Made by a program: the position numbers and the translations under genes. Of a stretch of 64,000 bases of DNA, positions 29,692-40,566 are shown piece by piece (the first letter of the stretch is position 1; each line of letters starts with the position of its first letter). Source of the DNA: Gracilibacillus salitolerans (GTDB lineage: Bacteria; Bacillota; Bacilli; Bacillales; Amphibacillaceae); contig NZ_CP045915.1 in NCBI RefSeq assembly GCF_009650095.1, positions 1,922,001 through 1,986,000 of the forward strand, in the 5' to 3' direction. The notes under the pieces are model-generated. The model ran no database searches, was not told the origin of the DNA, and saw only the letters and a list, made by a program, of their open reading frames with translations.

Positions 29692-31226
29692 GTCAAAATA
29701 AACTAGCAGCATTGATCATTCTCGATGGTTATGCGATAAGAGATGAAGAGAAAGGTAATGCAGTTAAACAAGCAAATACACCAAACTTTGATCGTTACTG
29801 GAATCAATTCCCGACAAGTCAATTAACAGCTTCAGGGGAAGCAGTAGGTCTTCCAGCGGGTCAGATGGGAAACTCTGAAGTAGGTCATTTAAACATTGGT
29901 GCCGGTCGTATCGTGTATCAAAGTTTAACTCGTGTTAATTTATCAATTAAAGATGGGGACTTCTTTGATAATCAAGTATTAATTAACGCGGTAGAGCATG
30001 CGAAAAATAATGATAAAGCACTACATGTTTTTGGACTACTGTCTGATGGTGGTGTACATAGTCACATCGAGCATATGTATGCTGTGCTGAAGCTTGCTGC
30101 AGATAAAGGACTCAAAAAAGTATATGTACATGCCTTTTTGGATGGTCGTGATGTGGATCAAAAATCAGCAAAGAAATATATCGAGCAAGCTTTAGAAAAA
30201 ATGAAGGAATATGGCGTTGGAGAGTTCGCAACTATTTCCGGACGTTATTATTCCATGGATCGTGACAAGCGCTGGGATCGTGTTAAAAAGTCTTATGACG
30301 CGATGGTATATGGAGAAGGACCAAAATACACGGATCCATTCGAAGTTGTAGAAGATTCTTATAAGAACGAAATTTATGATGAATTCGTCATCCCATCTGT
30401 GATTACAGATGAGAATGGTAAGCCAAAAGCTACGATTGAAGATGAAGATTCTGTGATCTTCTATAACTTCCGTCCAGACCGCGCAATTCAAATCTCACGT
30501 ACCTTTGCAAATGAAGATTTCCGTGACTTTGACCGCGGTGGCAAATCGCCAAAGAATATCCATTTCGTTTGTTTAACTAACTTTAGTGAAACAGTAGATG
30601 GTTATGTAGCTTATGAACCAGTCAATCTAGACAATACAGTAGGTGAAGTATTAGCGCAAAATGATTTAAAACAACTACGTATTGCCGAAACGGAAAAGTA
30701 TCCGCACGTTACCTTTTTCATGAGTGGGGGACGTGAGCAAGAGTTCCCTGGTGAAAAACGAGTGCTGATCGATTCGCCGAAAGTGGCAACATATGATTTA
30801 CAACCAGAAATGAGTGCTTACGAAGTAACGGACGCGTTATTAGAAGAGTTGGATAAAGATACGCCTAATGCGATCATACTAAACTTTGCCAACCCTGATA
30901 TGGTAGGTCATTCTGGTATGCTGGAGCCGACGATTAAGGCAATTGAAACCGTTGATGAATGTCTAGGAAAAGTTGTTGACAAAATCATCGAAAAGGGTGG
31001 TCAAGCGATTATTACAGCGGACCACGGTAACTCTGATGAAGTAATAACGCCTGATGGTGACCCAATGACAGCTCATACAACCAACCCAGTTCCAGTCATT
31101 GTGACAAAAGATGGAGCGGAGTTACGTGGTGGCGGTATTTTAGCTGATCTCGCACCAACATTATTAGATTTATTACAAGTAGAAAAACCAAAAGAGATGA
31201 CAGGCGAAAGCCTTATTCAAAAATAA
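29688..31226 (+). CDS. gpmI: Phosphoglycerate mutase, 2,3-bisphosphoglycerate-independent
   Basis: Manganese-dependent enzyme of the alkaline phosphatase superfamily that interconverts 3- and 2-phosphoglycerate. The 512 residues include the phosphorylated serine in [17 protein letters not shown] (about 62) and metal-binding motifs [11 protein letters not shown] at the start and [10 protein letters not shown] near 445. It overlaps tpiA by 4 bases and precedes eno, the normal glycolytic operon order. Confidence 0.98.
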   Translation: MSQNKLAALIILDGYAIRDEEKGNAVKQANTPNFDRYWNQFPTSQLTASGEAVGLPAGQMGNSEVGHLNIGAGRIVYQSLTRVNLSIKDGDFFDNQVLINAVEHAKNNDKALHVFGLLSDGGVHSHIEHMYAVLKLAADKGLKKVYVHAFLDGRDVDQKSAKKYIEQALEKMKEYGVGEFATISGRYYSMDRDKRWDRVKKSYDAMVYGEGPKYTDPFEVVEDSYKNEIYDEFVIPSVITDENGKPKATIEDEDSVIFYNFRPDRAIQISRTFANEDFRDFDRGGKSPKNIHFVCLTNFSETVDGYVAYEPVNLDNTVGEVLAQNDLKQLRIAETEKYPHVTFFMSGGREQEFPGEKRVLIDSPKVATYDLQPEMSAYEVTDALLEELDKDTPNAIILNFANPDMVGHSGMLEPTIKAIETVDECLGKVVDKIIEKGGQAIITADHGNSDEVITPDGDPMTAHTTNPVPVIVTKDGAELRGGGILADLAPTLLDLLQVEKPKEMTGESLIQK

Positions 31227-31234
31227 TTTTATAA

Positions 31235-32539
<1,305 letters not shown>

Positions 32540-32548
32540 GTTTAGCCT

Positions 32549-32581
32549 AAAACAGCACCCCATAGGAGGGTGCTGTTTTTG
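32549..32581 (+). terminator. Rho-independent terminator of the glycolytic operon
   Basis: AACAGCACCC / GGGTGCTGTT stem with loop CATAGGA-like bases and TTTTTG. Confidence 0.93.
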
Positions 32582-32593
32582 TTTATAGGTAAA

Positions 32594-32721
32594 ACGGCGA
32601 AGTACTCTTTTGCGGATTTGTTTCTTCGATAAAAAGGAGATAAACAACAAATCTAAGAGGAAGGCGAGAAGATTTGTTGAATAAAAAGGATAAACTCAAC
32701 TCCAATAATATCACCAAAGTT
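32594..32721. repeat. Diverged short relative of the 24.8-kb repeat
   Basis: Its ends resemble those of the element at 24810-25121 (GGCGAAGTACTCTTTTG... and ACTCCAATAATATCAC), but the conserved middle is missing. It contains a 10-bp hairpin CAACAAATCT/AGATTTGTTG at 32645-32679. No gene is seen. Confidence 0.5.
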
Positions 32722-32769
32722 TTGCTTCATGATTATACCTTTCCAATTAGTAAGCAATGCAAATTCTAC

Positions 32770-32798
32770 TTGACAGTTGCGTGGTTGAAGTGTAATAT
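32770..32798 (+). promoter_or_regulatory. Promoter of the iron-siderophore operon
   Basis: TTGACA (32770-32775), 17 bases, TAATAT (32793-32798). Confidence 0.8.
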
Positions 32799-32813
32799 GA
32801 ATATGGTTGTAAA

Positions 32814-32828
32814 TGATAATCTTTTTCA
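32814..32828 (+). promoter_or_regulatory. Fur box
   Basis: TGATAATCTTTTTCA fits the 7-1-7 Fur consensus TGATAAT-N-ATTATCA with five of seven matches in the right arm. It lies at about +10 of the promoter. Confidence 0.7.
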
Positions 32829-32863
32829 ATTAGGAAATACATAGGAGAGGGGACAATCTTTAT

Positions 32864-33886
32864 ATGAAAAAGAAATTACTGTTATTATTAATGGCTTTAT
32901 TCTTAAGTGTATTCGCTGTTGCTTGTGGAAATGACGGCAGTGAGACAACAGAAGAGGATCAAAACCAGGAAGAAACAAATACAGACGGTGAATCAGGAGA
33001 AGAAAGTAGTTCCATTACTGTCTCTGATATTTATGGCGAGCAAACGTTTGAAGAAGTTCCAGAACGTATTGTAGTACTAGAGTGGGTTTATGCTGAAAAC
33101 CTGCTGGCACTAGGTGTACAACCAGTTGGGATGGCAGATATTGAAGGATACCACTCATGGGTCAATATTGAGCCCGAACTAGGTGAAGAAGTAGAAGATG
33201 TAGGCACACGTCAGGAGCCAAATTTAGAAGCCATTCACGCTTTAGAGCCAGATGTTATTATTACAGCTAATTCTCGTCATGAAGCGATTCTCGAAAGTTT
33301 GGAAGCTATTGCACCGACATTGGCTTATAATTCATATCCTGAAGAAGGAGAAGGCACTCAGTATGAAGAAATGGAAGCTACCTTCAAAGAAATGGCAAAA
33401 CTAGTTCAGAAAGAAGAGCAAGCAGACGAAATTCTAACTGAATTAGATCAAAGCTATCAGGATATCGAAACAGAAATTGCTGATGCTGGAATTGAGAATA
33501 CTGACTTTGTTTTATCTCAAGCATACAGTTCTGATAATTCTCCAGTTATTCGTTTATTTAAAGATAATGCAATGGCAACGGAGATTATGACTAAAATTGG
33601 CTTAGAAAATGCCTATCAGTCAGAAGGGTTCCAACTTTACGGTTTTGATGAAACTAGTGTAGAATCATTACAGACAGCACAAGATGCACATTTCTTCTAT
33701 ATTGTTCAGGAAGATGACAATGTCTTTACTGATCAATTGGCAGGAAACCCTGCATGGGAAGAACTTGCTTTTGTAAAAGAAGATAGAACTTATGCGTTAC
33801 CAGGTGATACATGGACATTTGGTGGTCCGTTGTCTGCGGAAGTTTTTGCAAATCAAATTAAAGAAGCATTATTACAAGAGAAGTGA
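32864..33886 (+). CDS. Iron-siderophore ABC transporter substrate-binding lipoprotein
   Basis: 340-residue binding protein of the FecB/FhuD class (type III, periplasmic_binding_2). The signal peptide ends in lipobox VAC (Cys21), followed by an acidic linker of about 30 residues. The family core starts TFEEVPERIVVLEW and contains EPNLEAIHALEPDVIITA. It probably binds a ferric siderophore or ferric citrate at the cell surface. Fur control is suggested by the upstream box. The stop is 4 bases before the permease gene. Confidence 0.9.
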   Translation: MKKKLLLLLMALFLSVFAVACGNDGSETTEEDQNQEETNTDGESGEESSSITVSDIYGEQTFEEVPERIVVLEWVYAENLLALGVQPVGMADIEGYHSWVNIEPELGEEVEDVGTRQEPNLEAIHALEPDVIITANSRHEAILESLEAIAPTLAYNSYPEEGEGTQYEEMEATFKEMAKLVQKEEQADEILTELDQSYQDIETEIADAGIENTDFVLSQAYSSDNSPVIRLFKDNAMATEIMTKIGLENAYQSEGFQLYGFDETSVESLQTAQDAHFFYIVQEDDNVFTDQLAGNPAWEELAFVKEDRTYALPGDTWTFGGPLSAEVFANQIKEALLQEK

Positions 33887-33890
33887 TTAT

Positions 33891-35924
33891 ATGTCGAAAC
33901 AGAGTTATATAGGAAGAACGGTTCTGACCTTCGGGGGCGGAACCGTCCTTTTGCTTTTATTATTATTTATACATATGAATCAAGGTAGTGTATCAATCGC
34001 ACCATCTACTATTTTTAATGCGATTTTTATGCCGGAAGATCAGTTAGAACACCATACCGTTCGTTATCTACGAATGCCACGAGCGATTATCGGGATCTTG
34101 GCAGGTGGCGCTTTAGCGGTATCTGGTGTGCTTTTGCAAACGATAACGAAAAACCCATTAGCATCTGCCAGTACATTGGGGATACATTCAGGCTCGTATT
34201 TTGCCGTGGTATTTGCTAGTGTATTTATTTCTGCAGCAAGTGGATGGAGTGGCTTATTGGTTGCTTTTCTTGGTGGTATGATAACAGCGGTCCTTGTTTA
34301 TACGTTGGCTGGTGTGGCCAATGCGAACCCTGTCAAAATGGTTTTAGCAGGTATGGTCATAACCATGATGTTCTCAGCTTTTACTTCACTATTACAGATC
34401 TTTTTTGAAAACGAAACTGCTGGTCTTTTCTTGTGGGGCTCAGGAACACTTGTACAAAATAACTGGGAAGGTGTGCAATTCTCTTTACCATTTATCACCA
34501 TTGGACTTATTGGTTCATTATTGATAGCGAAATCATTAGACTTGTTTCAATTAGGAGAAGAAGTAGCGACTGGTTTAGGACAGAAGGTACAGCGAACAAG
34601 AATCATCACAGTACTACTCGCTGTATTTCTCGCATCTGTTACTGTAAGTGTTGTTGGTCCAATTGGGTTTGTTGGTTTGATTGCGCCTCATCTTATTAAA
34701 TTATTGGGTTTTCAAAAGCATTATGTTGTCATTTTAGGTTCATTTTTATGGGGAGCAGTTGTCTTACTAGGTGCTGATGTTCTTGCCAGAGTATTAGATC
34801 CGACTTTTTCTGAATTACCTGTTGGGGCAATAACAGCGTTTATCGGTGCTCCATGGCTAATCTGGCTGATTATGAACAAACAAAACAAGAAGTATGGTAG
34901 CAAGGATACAGGTATATTAGCTGGCTCAATCAATTCGTTAGCTATGCAAAAATGGATTATCCCAATCCTTAGTGTTTTCGCTATTTCGATAGTATTTGTC
35001 GGAATTTCTACTGGAAACAATGGCATACAATTAGTACAGACATTTCAGGCAATCTTTTTAAATAATGATGAGTTCACTAAAAATATGGCACTTGACCTAA
35101 GACTTCCAAGGCTATTGGTAGCGGCAACAAGTGGTGTATTGTTGGCTATTAGCGGCTATATTTTTCAGGGGGTATTACGTAATCCATTAGCAGATCCGTC
35201 TGTGATTGGTATTACATCAGGTGCTGGTGTTGGAGCATTAACTTTTCTATACATCGGTTCCATTTCAGCCGTATGGGTTCCGTTAGGGGCGTTTATCGGT
35301 GCACTTATTGCCTTTTTAGTCGTGATGTTGTTAGCTTATCGTGCGGAATTCCAACCAGCATTGTTAGCACTGCTTGGTATTGGTATATCAGCATTTGGTT
35401 CAGCAGTGATTCAAATTATAGTTGTACGTTCAGATATGGCAGTAGCATCTGCGTTAACTTGGTTATCAGGAACGACTTACGCGAAAACTTGGACAGAATT
35501 GACCTATTATCTTGTAGGACCACTTATTATTCTGGTGCCGATCGTATATTTAGTTAGTGACCGGATTCATACATTGGCACTAGGAGATGACACGGCTAAA
35601 GGATTAGGACTATCGGTATTGAAGACGCGATTTTATTTAGCTTTATTAGCTTCTGTAGTAGCGGCAGCAAGTGTAGCAACTGTTGGAACAATAGGATTTG
35701 TCGGATTAATCGCACCACATGTTGCTCGCTTGTTGTTAGGACCCGCACACAAGCATTTGTTTTTCACTACAGCATTATTAGGTGGTGTAATCCTCATGGT
35801 TGCAGATGTACTAAGCAGAACTTTATTAGTACCAAAAGAAATACCATCAGGAATCATAGTAGCTATCATTGGAGCCCCATATTTCCTATGGTTAATGAAC
35901 CGATCTAACAAATGGAAAATGTGA
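33891..35924 (+). CDS. Fused FecCD-type iron-siderophore permease
   Basis: 677 residues made of two complete FecCD permease units in one chain, as in FhuB: residues about 1-335 and 345-677, each with 9-10 hydrophobic segments and the motifs RYLRMPRAIIGILAGGALAVSG / DLRLPRLLVAATSGVLLAISG and GPIGFVGLIAPH / GTIGFVGLIAPHVARLL. ATG 33891 is 4 bases after the binding-protein stop; the longer frame to 33792 overlaps that gene and is rejected. No ATPase gene follows, so a FhuC-like ATPase encoded elsewhere must energise it. Confidence 0.93.
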   Translation: MSKQSYIGRTVLTFGGGTVLLLLLLFIHMNQGSVSIAPSTIFNAIFMPEDQLEHHTVRYLRMPRAIIGILAGGALAVSGVLLQTITKNPLASASTLGIHSGSYFAVVFASVFISAASGWSGLLVAFLGGMITAVLVYTLAGVANANPVKMVLAGMVITMMFSAFTSLLQIFFENETAGLFLWGSGTLVQNNWEGVQFSLPFITIGLIGSLLIAKSLDLFQLGEEVATGLGQKVQRTRIITVLLAVFLASVTVSVVGPIGFVGLIAPHLIKLLGFQKHYVVILGSFLWGAVVLLGADVLARVLDPTFSELPVGAITAFIGAPWLIWLIMNKQNKKYGSKDTGILAGSINSLAMQKWIIPILSVFAISIVFVGISTGNNGIQLVQTFQAIFLNNDEFTKNMALDLRLPRLLVAATSGVLLAISGYIFQGVLRNPLADPSVIGITSGAGVGALTFLYIGSISAVWVPLGAFIGALIAFLVVMLLAYRAEFQPALLALLGIGISAFGSAVIQIIVVRSDMAVASALTWLSGTTYAKTWTELTYYLVGPLIILVPIVYLVSDRIHTLALGDDTAKGLGLSVLKTRFYLALLASVVAAASVATVGTIGFVGLIAPHVARLLLGPAHKHLFFTTALLGGVILMVADVLSRTLLVPKEIPSGIIVAIIGAPYFLWLMNRSNKWKM

Positions 35925-35929
35925 GAAGC

Positions 35930-36003
35930 TTGGTCGGAACAGGGGGAAATGTCTCATTTTCATTATTAAAATGGGGTGTTGTACTCCTGTCTTCATGACC
36001 AAA
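35930..36003. other. Imperfect nested inverted repeat after the permease gene
   Basis: Outer arms TTGGTC/GACCAA enclose CAGGGGG/ACTCCTGT-like and inner CATTTT/AAAATG arms. It may fold as a long irregular hairpin. No gene is visible between 35925 and 36138. Confidence 0.4.
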
Positions 36004-36100
36004 ATGTTGCAATCATGTCTATTTCATATTAAAATATTTGATAGGGTTTTTGTGTATGCGCTTTATCTTTTAGGTGCGGATAGTGCCGGGATCCATACAT

Positions 36101-36134
36101 AAAAACGACCCAGAATATAATTCTGAGTCGTTTA
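36101..36134. terminator. Bidirectional terminator between iron operon and ptsHI
   Basis: AAACGACCCAGAAT / ATTCTGAGTCGTTT stem with flanking A and T runs, between convergent genes. It should end ptsHI transcripts on the minus strand. Confidence 0.85.
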
Positions 36135-36138
36135 AGCA

Positions 36139-37854
36139 TTATTGATTTGTTTTTTCACGGATAAATGCTTCTACTTCATCTGCTGTACCCATGCTTAGAA
36201 GCTGATCTTTGTATGAAGCTAATTCTTCTTTTGACAGGTCTTTCATTTGTGTACGAGCAGGCAAAATCGATGTTGCACTCATACTAAATTCATCTAGACC
36301 TAATCCAAGTAGAATAGGGATTGCGATAGAGTCTCCTGCCATTTCCCCACACATTCCAGCCCATTTACCTTCTGCATGTGCTGCTTCAATTACATTGTTG
36401 ACAAGGTTAAGGATTGCTGGGTGGTATGGTTGGTATAAGTAGCTCACACGTTCATTCATACGGTCAGCTGCTAATGTATACTGAATTAAATCGTTCGTAC
36501 CAACACTAAAGAAATCAACTTCTTTAGCAAATTGACGAGCAATAACTGCAGTGGAAGGAATTTCGACCATAATTCCAACTTCGATATCATCAGATACTTC
36601 TGTTCCTTCTTTCGTCAAGTTTTCTTTTTCTTCCAGTAAGATAGCCTTCGCTTGACGGAATTCGTCCAATGTTGCGATCATCGGGAACATAATTTTTAAA
36701 TTTCCATATCTACTTGCACGAAGAAGTGCACGTAGTTGTGTACGGAATATATCATCACGCTCTAGACAAATGCGGATTGCACGATATCCAAGGAATGGAT
36801 TCATTTCATCTGGTAATTCTAAGTATGGAAGTTCTTTATCCCCACCGATATCCAATGTACGGACGACTACAGGCTTGTCTCCCATTTGTTCTAATACTGA
36901 TTTATAAGCATCAAACTGCTCATCTTCTGTTGGAAGTTCATTTTTACCCATGTATAAAAATTCAGTACGGTATAAACCAACACCTTCACCACCATTGTTG
37001 ATGACACCTTCTACATCATTTGGTGTACCAATGTTAGCTACTAATTCAACATGTGTACCATCTTTGGAAATGGTAGGCTCATCTTTCAGTTTAGCCCATT
37101 CTTGTTTCTGTTCTTCAAAGTTTTGTTGTTTTAGTTTATACTCGTTGATTTCATCGTCAGTTGGGTTGATGATTACTGTACCATCAATGCCGTCCACTAT
37201 TAAGATGTCACCTTCTTTTGCTTGTTCTGTGATTGCTTTTGTTCCCACAACCGCCGGAATTTCTAAAGAGCGAGCCATAATCGCTGAGTGAGAAGTACGA
37301 CCTCCAATATTGGTGGTAAAACCTTGCACAAATTGTTTATTTAATTGTGCAGTATCAGATGGCGTTAAATCTTCAGCTATGACAATTACTTCGTCATCTA
37401 TTAAGGCTGGATTTGGGAAGGAAACCTCTAACAGATGTGCCATTACTCGTTTGGTAACATCCTTAATATCCGCAGCACGTTCTCTCATATATTCATTGTC
37501 CATATTTTCGAACATTTCAATAAACATTTGTGCTGTTTCATCTAATGCAAACTCAGCATTAACTTGATCTGTCTCAATTTTATCCTTGATTGGATTGATG
37601 AGTTCAGGATCACTTAGTACTAGTAAGTGAGCAGAAAAAATTTCCGCATGCTCATCACCTAAAGAGGTGCGAGCATGCTCTTTGATTTTTTCTAGTTCAG
37701 ATTTAGAAACTTCCAGCGCATTCGTTAAACGCTCGACTTCATTTGTTGTATTATCTACTTTCTTTTTATCAAAAGAAAGATCAGGAATAGCTAGTTTGTA
37801 AGCTTTGGCAATTGCTATTCCATTGGATGCTGCTATACCTGTTAATTGACTCAT
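36139..37854 (-). CDS. ptsI: Phosphoenolpyruvate-protein phosphotransferase (enzyme I)
   Basis: Cytoplasmic PTS enzyme I, which takes phosphate from phosphoenolpyruvate and passes it to HPr. The 571 residues contain the phosphorylated His189 in [15 protein letters not shown] and the PEP-binding signature [19 protein letters not shown] near 450, with Cys in [10 protein letters not shown] near 502. Downstream of ptsH with a 7-base gap. Unlike in B. subtilis, no ptsG precedes the pair. Confidence 0.98.
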   Translation of the reverse strand: MSQLTGIAASNGIAIAKAYKLAIPDLSFDKKKVDNTTNEVERLTNALEVSKSELEKIKEHARTSLGDEHAEIFSAHLLVLSDPELINPIKDKIETDQVNAEFALDETAQMFIEMFENMDNEYMRERAADIKDVTKRVMAHLLEVSFPNPALIDDEVIVIAEDLTPSDTAQLNKQFVQGFTTNIGGRTSHSAIMARSLEIPAVVGTKAITEQAKEGDILIVDGIDGTVIINPTDDEINEYKLKQQNFEEQKQEWAKLKDEPTISKDGTHVELVANIGTPNDVEGVINNGGEGVGLYRTEFLYMGKNELPTEDEQFDAYKSVLEQMGDKPVVVRTLDIGGDKELPYLELPDEMNPFLGYRAIRICLERDDIFRTQLRALLRASRYGNLKIMFPMIATLDEFRQAKAILLEEKENLTKEGTEVSDDIEVGIMVEIPSTAVIARQFAKEVDFFSVGTNDLIQYTLAADRMNERVSYLYQPYHPAILNLVNNVIEAAHAEGKWAGMCGEMAGDSIAIPILLGLGLDEFSMSATSILPARTQMKDLSKEELASYKDQLLSMGTADEVEAFIREKTNQ

Positions 37855-37861
37855 GTATGAA

Positions 37862-38131
37862 TTACTCTCCTAGACCTTCTGATTTGATAACCTCGACCAC
37901 TGCATCTAGTGCTTCTTGTTCGTCAGAACCGTCAGCAACGATTTTGATTTCAGCACCTTGAGGAATACCTAGAGACATAACACCCATAATTGATTTTAAG
38001 TTAATGGATTTACCGTTATATTCTAAGTTCATATCAGATGCAAAGCTACCTGCTTTATTCACTAGTACTGTTGCTGGACGTGCGTGAACTCCTGTTTCGT
38101 CTGTAATTGTTACTGTTTTTTCTACTGCCAT
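37862..38131 (-). CDS. ptsH: HPr phosphocarrier protein
   Basis: 89-residue HPr. The phosphorylated histidine is in [12 protein letters not shown] (position 16 counting Met, the classical His15) and the regulatory serine in [12 protein letters not shown] (classical Ser46). It carries phosphate from enzyme I to sugar permeases, and in its Ser-phosphorylated form acts with CcpA. The ribosome site AGGAGG is strong. Its relative Crh and kinase HprK are encoded at 13.9 kb and 5.2 kb. Confidence 0.98.
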   Translation of the reverse strand: MAVEKTVTITDETGVHARPATVLVNKAGSFASDMNLEYNGKSINLKSIMGVMSLGIPQGAEIKIVADGSDEQEALDAVVEVIKSEGLGE

Positions 38132-38233
38132 AAAGAAAAACCTCCTAATAAATTATATTTAGATAGTACTACAACCTAATTTTACTCTTTCTCTAGGTTA
38201 TATTTCAAGGGAAATAACAAAGTAACATGATAA

Positions 38234-39181
38234 TTATAAAGATAGTGTAAAGTTGTGACAAGCCATTTGCTTTTCAATCCATGTGACAATATTGTGAAAA
38301 ACCTCTATTTTGTTGGTTTCGTTCAAAATTTCGTGTCTTCCTTTTTCGTACAGATGATTGTTAACATTTTTCATATCTATGGAACGATAAAATGCGACGG
38401 CTTTTTGAACTCCTTCTCCATAATGTCCAACTGGATCTTCTTTTCCACTTACGAAAAGTAATGGGAGATCTTTTGGAATGTTGTCAGTTTTATCTTTGGA
38501 TTGAATCCATTGTAATCCAGTATAAAGATCGTAGAAGAATTGATTGGTAGGTGTAAAACCACAAAATTTATCTTTTGTGTATTTTTCTACTTCTTCTTGG
38601 TCAGAACATATCCAATCAAAAGCCGTTTGATTATCTGTATGTTTGTTATAGCCGAAAAAAGTAAGTTTATTCATTAATTTTGCTTCTGCATTTTGTCCTC
38701 TGATGTAACCAACTGTTTTAGCCAGTTGTTTGGCCATGGTTAATAAAGCATATGGTTGGAAACCTGTACCAACTAAAATTACTCCTGTTAAATGGTTCGG
38801 TTCTAACATCATATATCTTCTGCTAACAAAGGAACCCATACTATGACCAATGAGAAAAATAGGTGTGTGTGGATGTTTTTGTTTAATCATCTCTGTTAAT
38901 TCAATGCAGTCTTGTACAACACGGTCAAACCCGTTTTCATCTGCGAAATATCCAAGCGAGTTTGCGTTATCACCTGTTTTACCATGTCCACGATGGTCAT
39001 GGCCGTAGACCGTAAAATTATGCTCCGTTAGGTATGTAGCAAAATCATGGTAACGTTCAATATGTTCTACCATGCCATGAGCAATTTGTATAATCGCTTT
39101 TGGTGATGAAGTATTTTGCCAGCATTTTACGAAAAGATCGTGTTGATCATCCGTACAAAACCAAAAAGATTCTTCCTGCAT
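38234..39181 (-). CDS. Alpha/beta hydrolase, monoacylglycerol lipase-like
   Basis: 315-residue serine hydrolase of the Hydrolase_4/lysophospholipase family. The nucleophile elbow is GHSMGS near residue 115, the oxyanion region is IIQIAHGMVEH, and HDHRGHGKTG follows. The catalytic Asp probably lies in FVSGKEDPVGHYG and His in YEKGRHEIL. No signal peptide is visible. AAGGAG is about 11 bases before the start. The substrate is unknown; monoglyceride or lysophospholipid is likely. Confidence 0.85.
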   Translation of the reverse strand: MQEESFWFCTDDQHDLFVKCWQNTSSPKAIIQIAHGMVEHIERYHDFATYLTEHNFTVYGHDHRGHGKTGDNANSLGYFADENGFDRVVQDCIELTEMIKQKHPHTPIFLIGHSMGSFVSRRYMMLEPNHLTGVILVGTGFQPYALLTMAKQLAKTVGYIRGQNAEAKLMNKLTFFGYNKHTDNQTAFDWICSDQEEVEKYTKDKFCGFTPTNQFFYDLYTGLQWIQSKDKTDNIPKDLPLLFVSGKEDPVGHYGEGVQKAVAFYRSIDMKNVNNHLYEKGRHEILNETNKIEVFHNIVTWIEKQMACHNFTLSL

Positions 39182-39311
39182 CCTTTTTCACTCTCCTTCT
39201 TTGTCTATGTTACCATGAGAAGGTATATAATTAGTAAAAACTTCTTGCTATTTGATATACTTTTTGCTACATTGTATGTATGTATTTGTACGTCTAAGGG
39301 GGGTTTGCAAC

Positions 39312-39542
39312 ATGTTAAGCGTTGCAATGACTTTGTTAATTATTGATGCCATCGTATTAATCGTATTTGTATTATTACAATCCGGTAAGAGTGCAGGACT
39401 ATCTGGAGCCATTTCAGGTGGTGCAGAGCAATTATTTGGAAAGCAAAAAGCAAGAGGTATTGATGCTGTATTACACCGCGGGACAGTTATATCTGGTGTG
39501 TTACTATTTGTTCTTACTTTTGCTATTGCTTATTTATTATAA
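39312..39542 (+). CDS. secG: SecG, protein translocase subunit
   Basis: 76-residue membrane subunit of SecYEG with two transmembrane helices (about residues 3-22 and 52-74) around a polar loop containing [22 protein letters not shown] 39312 follows GGGGGG/TTTGCAAC; the longer frame from 39252 has no support. The order secG-est-rnr-smpB-ssrA is conserved in Bacillus. Confidence 0.96.
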   Translation: MLSVAMTLLIIDAIVLIVFVLLQSGKSAGLSGAISGGAEQLFGKQKARGIDAVLHRGTVISGVLLFVLTFAIAYLL

Positions 39543-39577
39543 TCCAAAAATGGGACAAAATAATATAGCATCAATAT

Positions 39578-39609
39578 AACATCCTTTGCAAAATGCAGAG
39601 GATGTTTTT
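39578..39609 (+). terminator. Rho-independent terminator of secG
   Basis: ACATCCTTTGCA / TGCAGAGGATGT stem, short loop, TTTTTG. Confidence 0.88.
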
Positions 39610-39657
39610 GTTTACACGTTTAGGGAAAGAATGTACAAAGAATAAGAAATACTAAGA

Positions 39658-39693
39658 TTTTTCGCCAGTGCTTGTGATAAGCCAAGTTTTTCT
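39658..39693 (+). repeat. Interspersed hairpin repeat, copy 2 (upstream of est)
   Basis: TTTTTCGCCAGTGCTTGTGATAAG then CCAAGTTTTTCT in continuous sequence; same block as near ldh (23726-23763). Confidence 0.6.
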
Positions 39694-39787
39694 AAACGAT
39701 AGACAGAATGTGAAAAGGAATTAAAGGGAAATATAGTTAAGAGAACATGTCCCAATGTGCCAATTCGCGAAAGGGGTTTACATAGAA

Positions 39788-40528
39788 ATGAAGATGAAAC
39801 AACCGGAACCTTTTATGTTTGAGGGGGACGATCGTGCGGTATTATTATTACATGGGTTTACAGGGCATTCTGCTGATGTGAGGATGCTTGGAAGATATCT
39901 AAACAGTGAAGGATATACTTGTTATGCTCCGATTTACCGTGGGCATGGTAAGTCACCGGAAGAATTAGTCGGAGTTACTGCTGATGAGTGGTGGGAAGAT
40001 GTCCAGGAAGCATATCAACACCTGAAAGACAAAGGCTATCAAAAAATTGCCGTTGTAGGACTTTCACTTGGAGGAGTATTAGCATTACGTCTTGCCGGTA
40101 ATACCCCTTTACAGGCAGTGGTCACGATGTGTTCGCCCATGTTCTTTGACAATGAAGAGCAATTAACGGTCGGTTTCCGTAAATTTTCCAAAGAATATAA
40201 ACAATTAGAAGGAAAAGATGACCATACTATTGAACAGGAACTTGAGCAATTACTGGAAGATTCGAAAGAACTATTTAGAGAAATTGAGACATCGATTACA
40301 CGTGTCAAAGAAAATGTGGATATGATTTACACGCCAACACTTGTAGTACAGGCAACTAACGACGAAATGATCAACCCAGATAGTGCGAATTATATTTATG
40401 AAAATGTGGAAGCTGACAATAAACAAATACAATGGTATGAAAATGCTGGCCATGCGATTACATTCAGTAAGGATAAGGATCAATTACATGAAGATATTGC
40501 AGATTTTTTAGAATCACTAGACTGGTAA
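39788..40528 (+). CDS. est: Carboxylesterase Est (YvaK/Est30 family)
   Basis: 246-residue cytoplasmic carboxylesterase. It has the oxyanion motif [20 protein letters not shown] near residue 20, catalytic Ser in [10 protein letters not shown] near 95, Asp in [13 protein letters not shown] near 195 and His in AGHAITF near 225, in the manner of Est30. ATG 39788 follows AAGGGG. It sits between secG and rnr as in Bacillus. Confidence 0.94.
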   Translation: MKMKQPEPFMFEGDDRAVLLLHGFTGHSADVRMLGRYLNSEGYTCYAPIYRGHGKSPEELVGVTADEWWEDVQEAYQHLKDKGYQKIAVVGLSLGGVLALRLAGNTPLQAVVTMCSPMFFDNEEQLTVGFRKFSKEYKQLEGKDDHTIEQELEQLLEDSKELFREIETSITRVKENVDMIYTPTLVVQATNDEMINPDSANYIYENVEADNKQIQWYENAGHAITFSKDKDQLHEDIADFLESLDW

Positions 40529-40566
40529 TAGCCATACTAAACAAAAAAGGTGAAAGAGGTGACGAC

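Noticed and set aside
33792..33890. N-terminal extension of the fused permease
   Set aside because: It overlaps the binding-protein gene in another frame; ATG 33891 begins the recognisable protein.
36950..37291. 113-residue open frame opposite ptsI
   Set aside because: Antisense shadow of ptsI without ribosome site or family signature.
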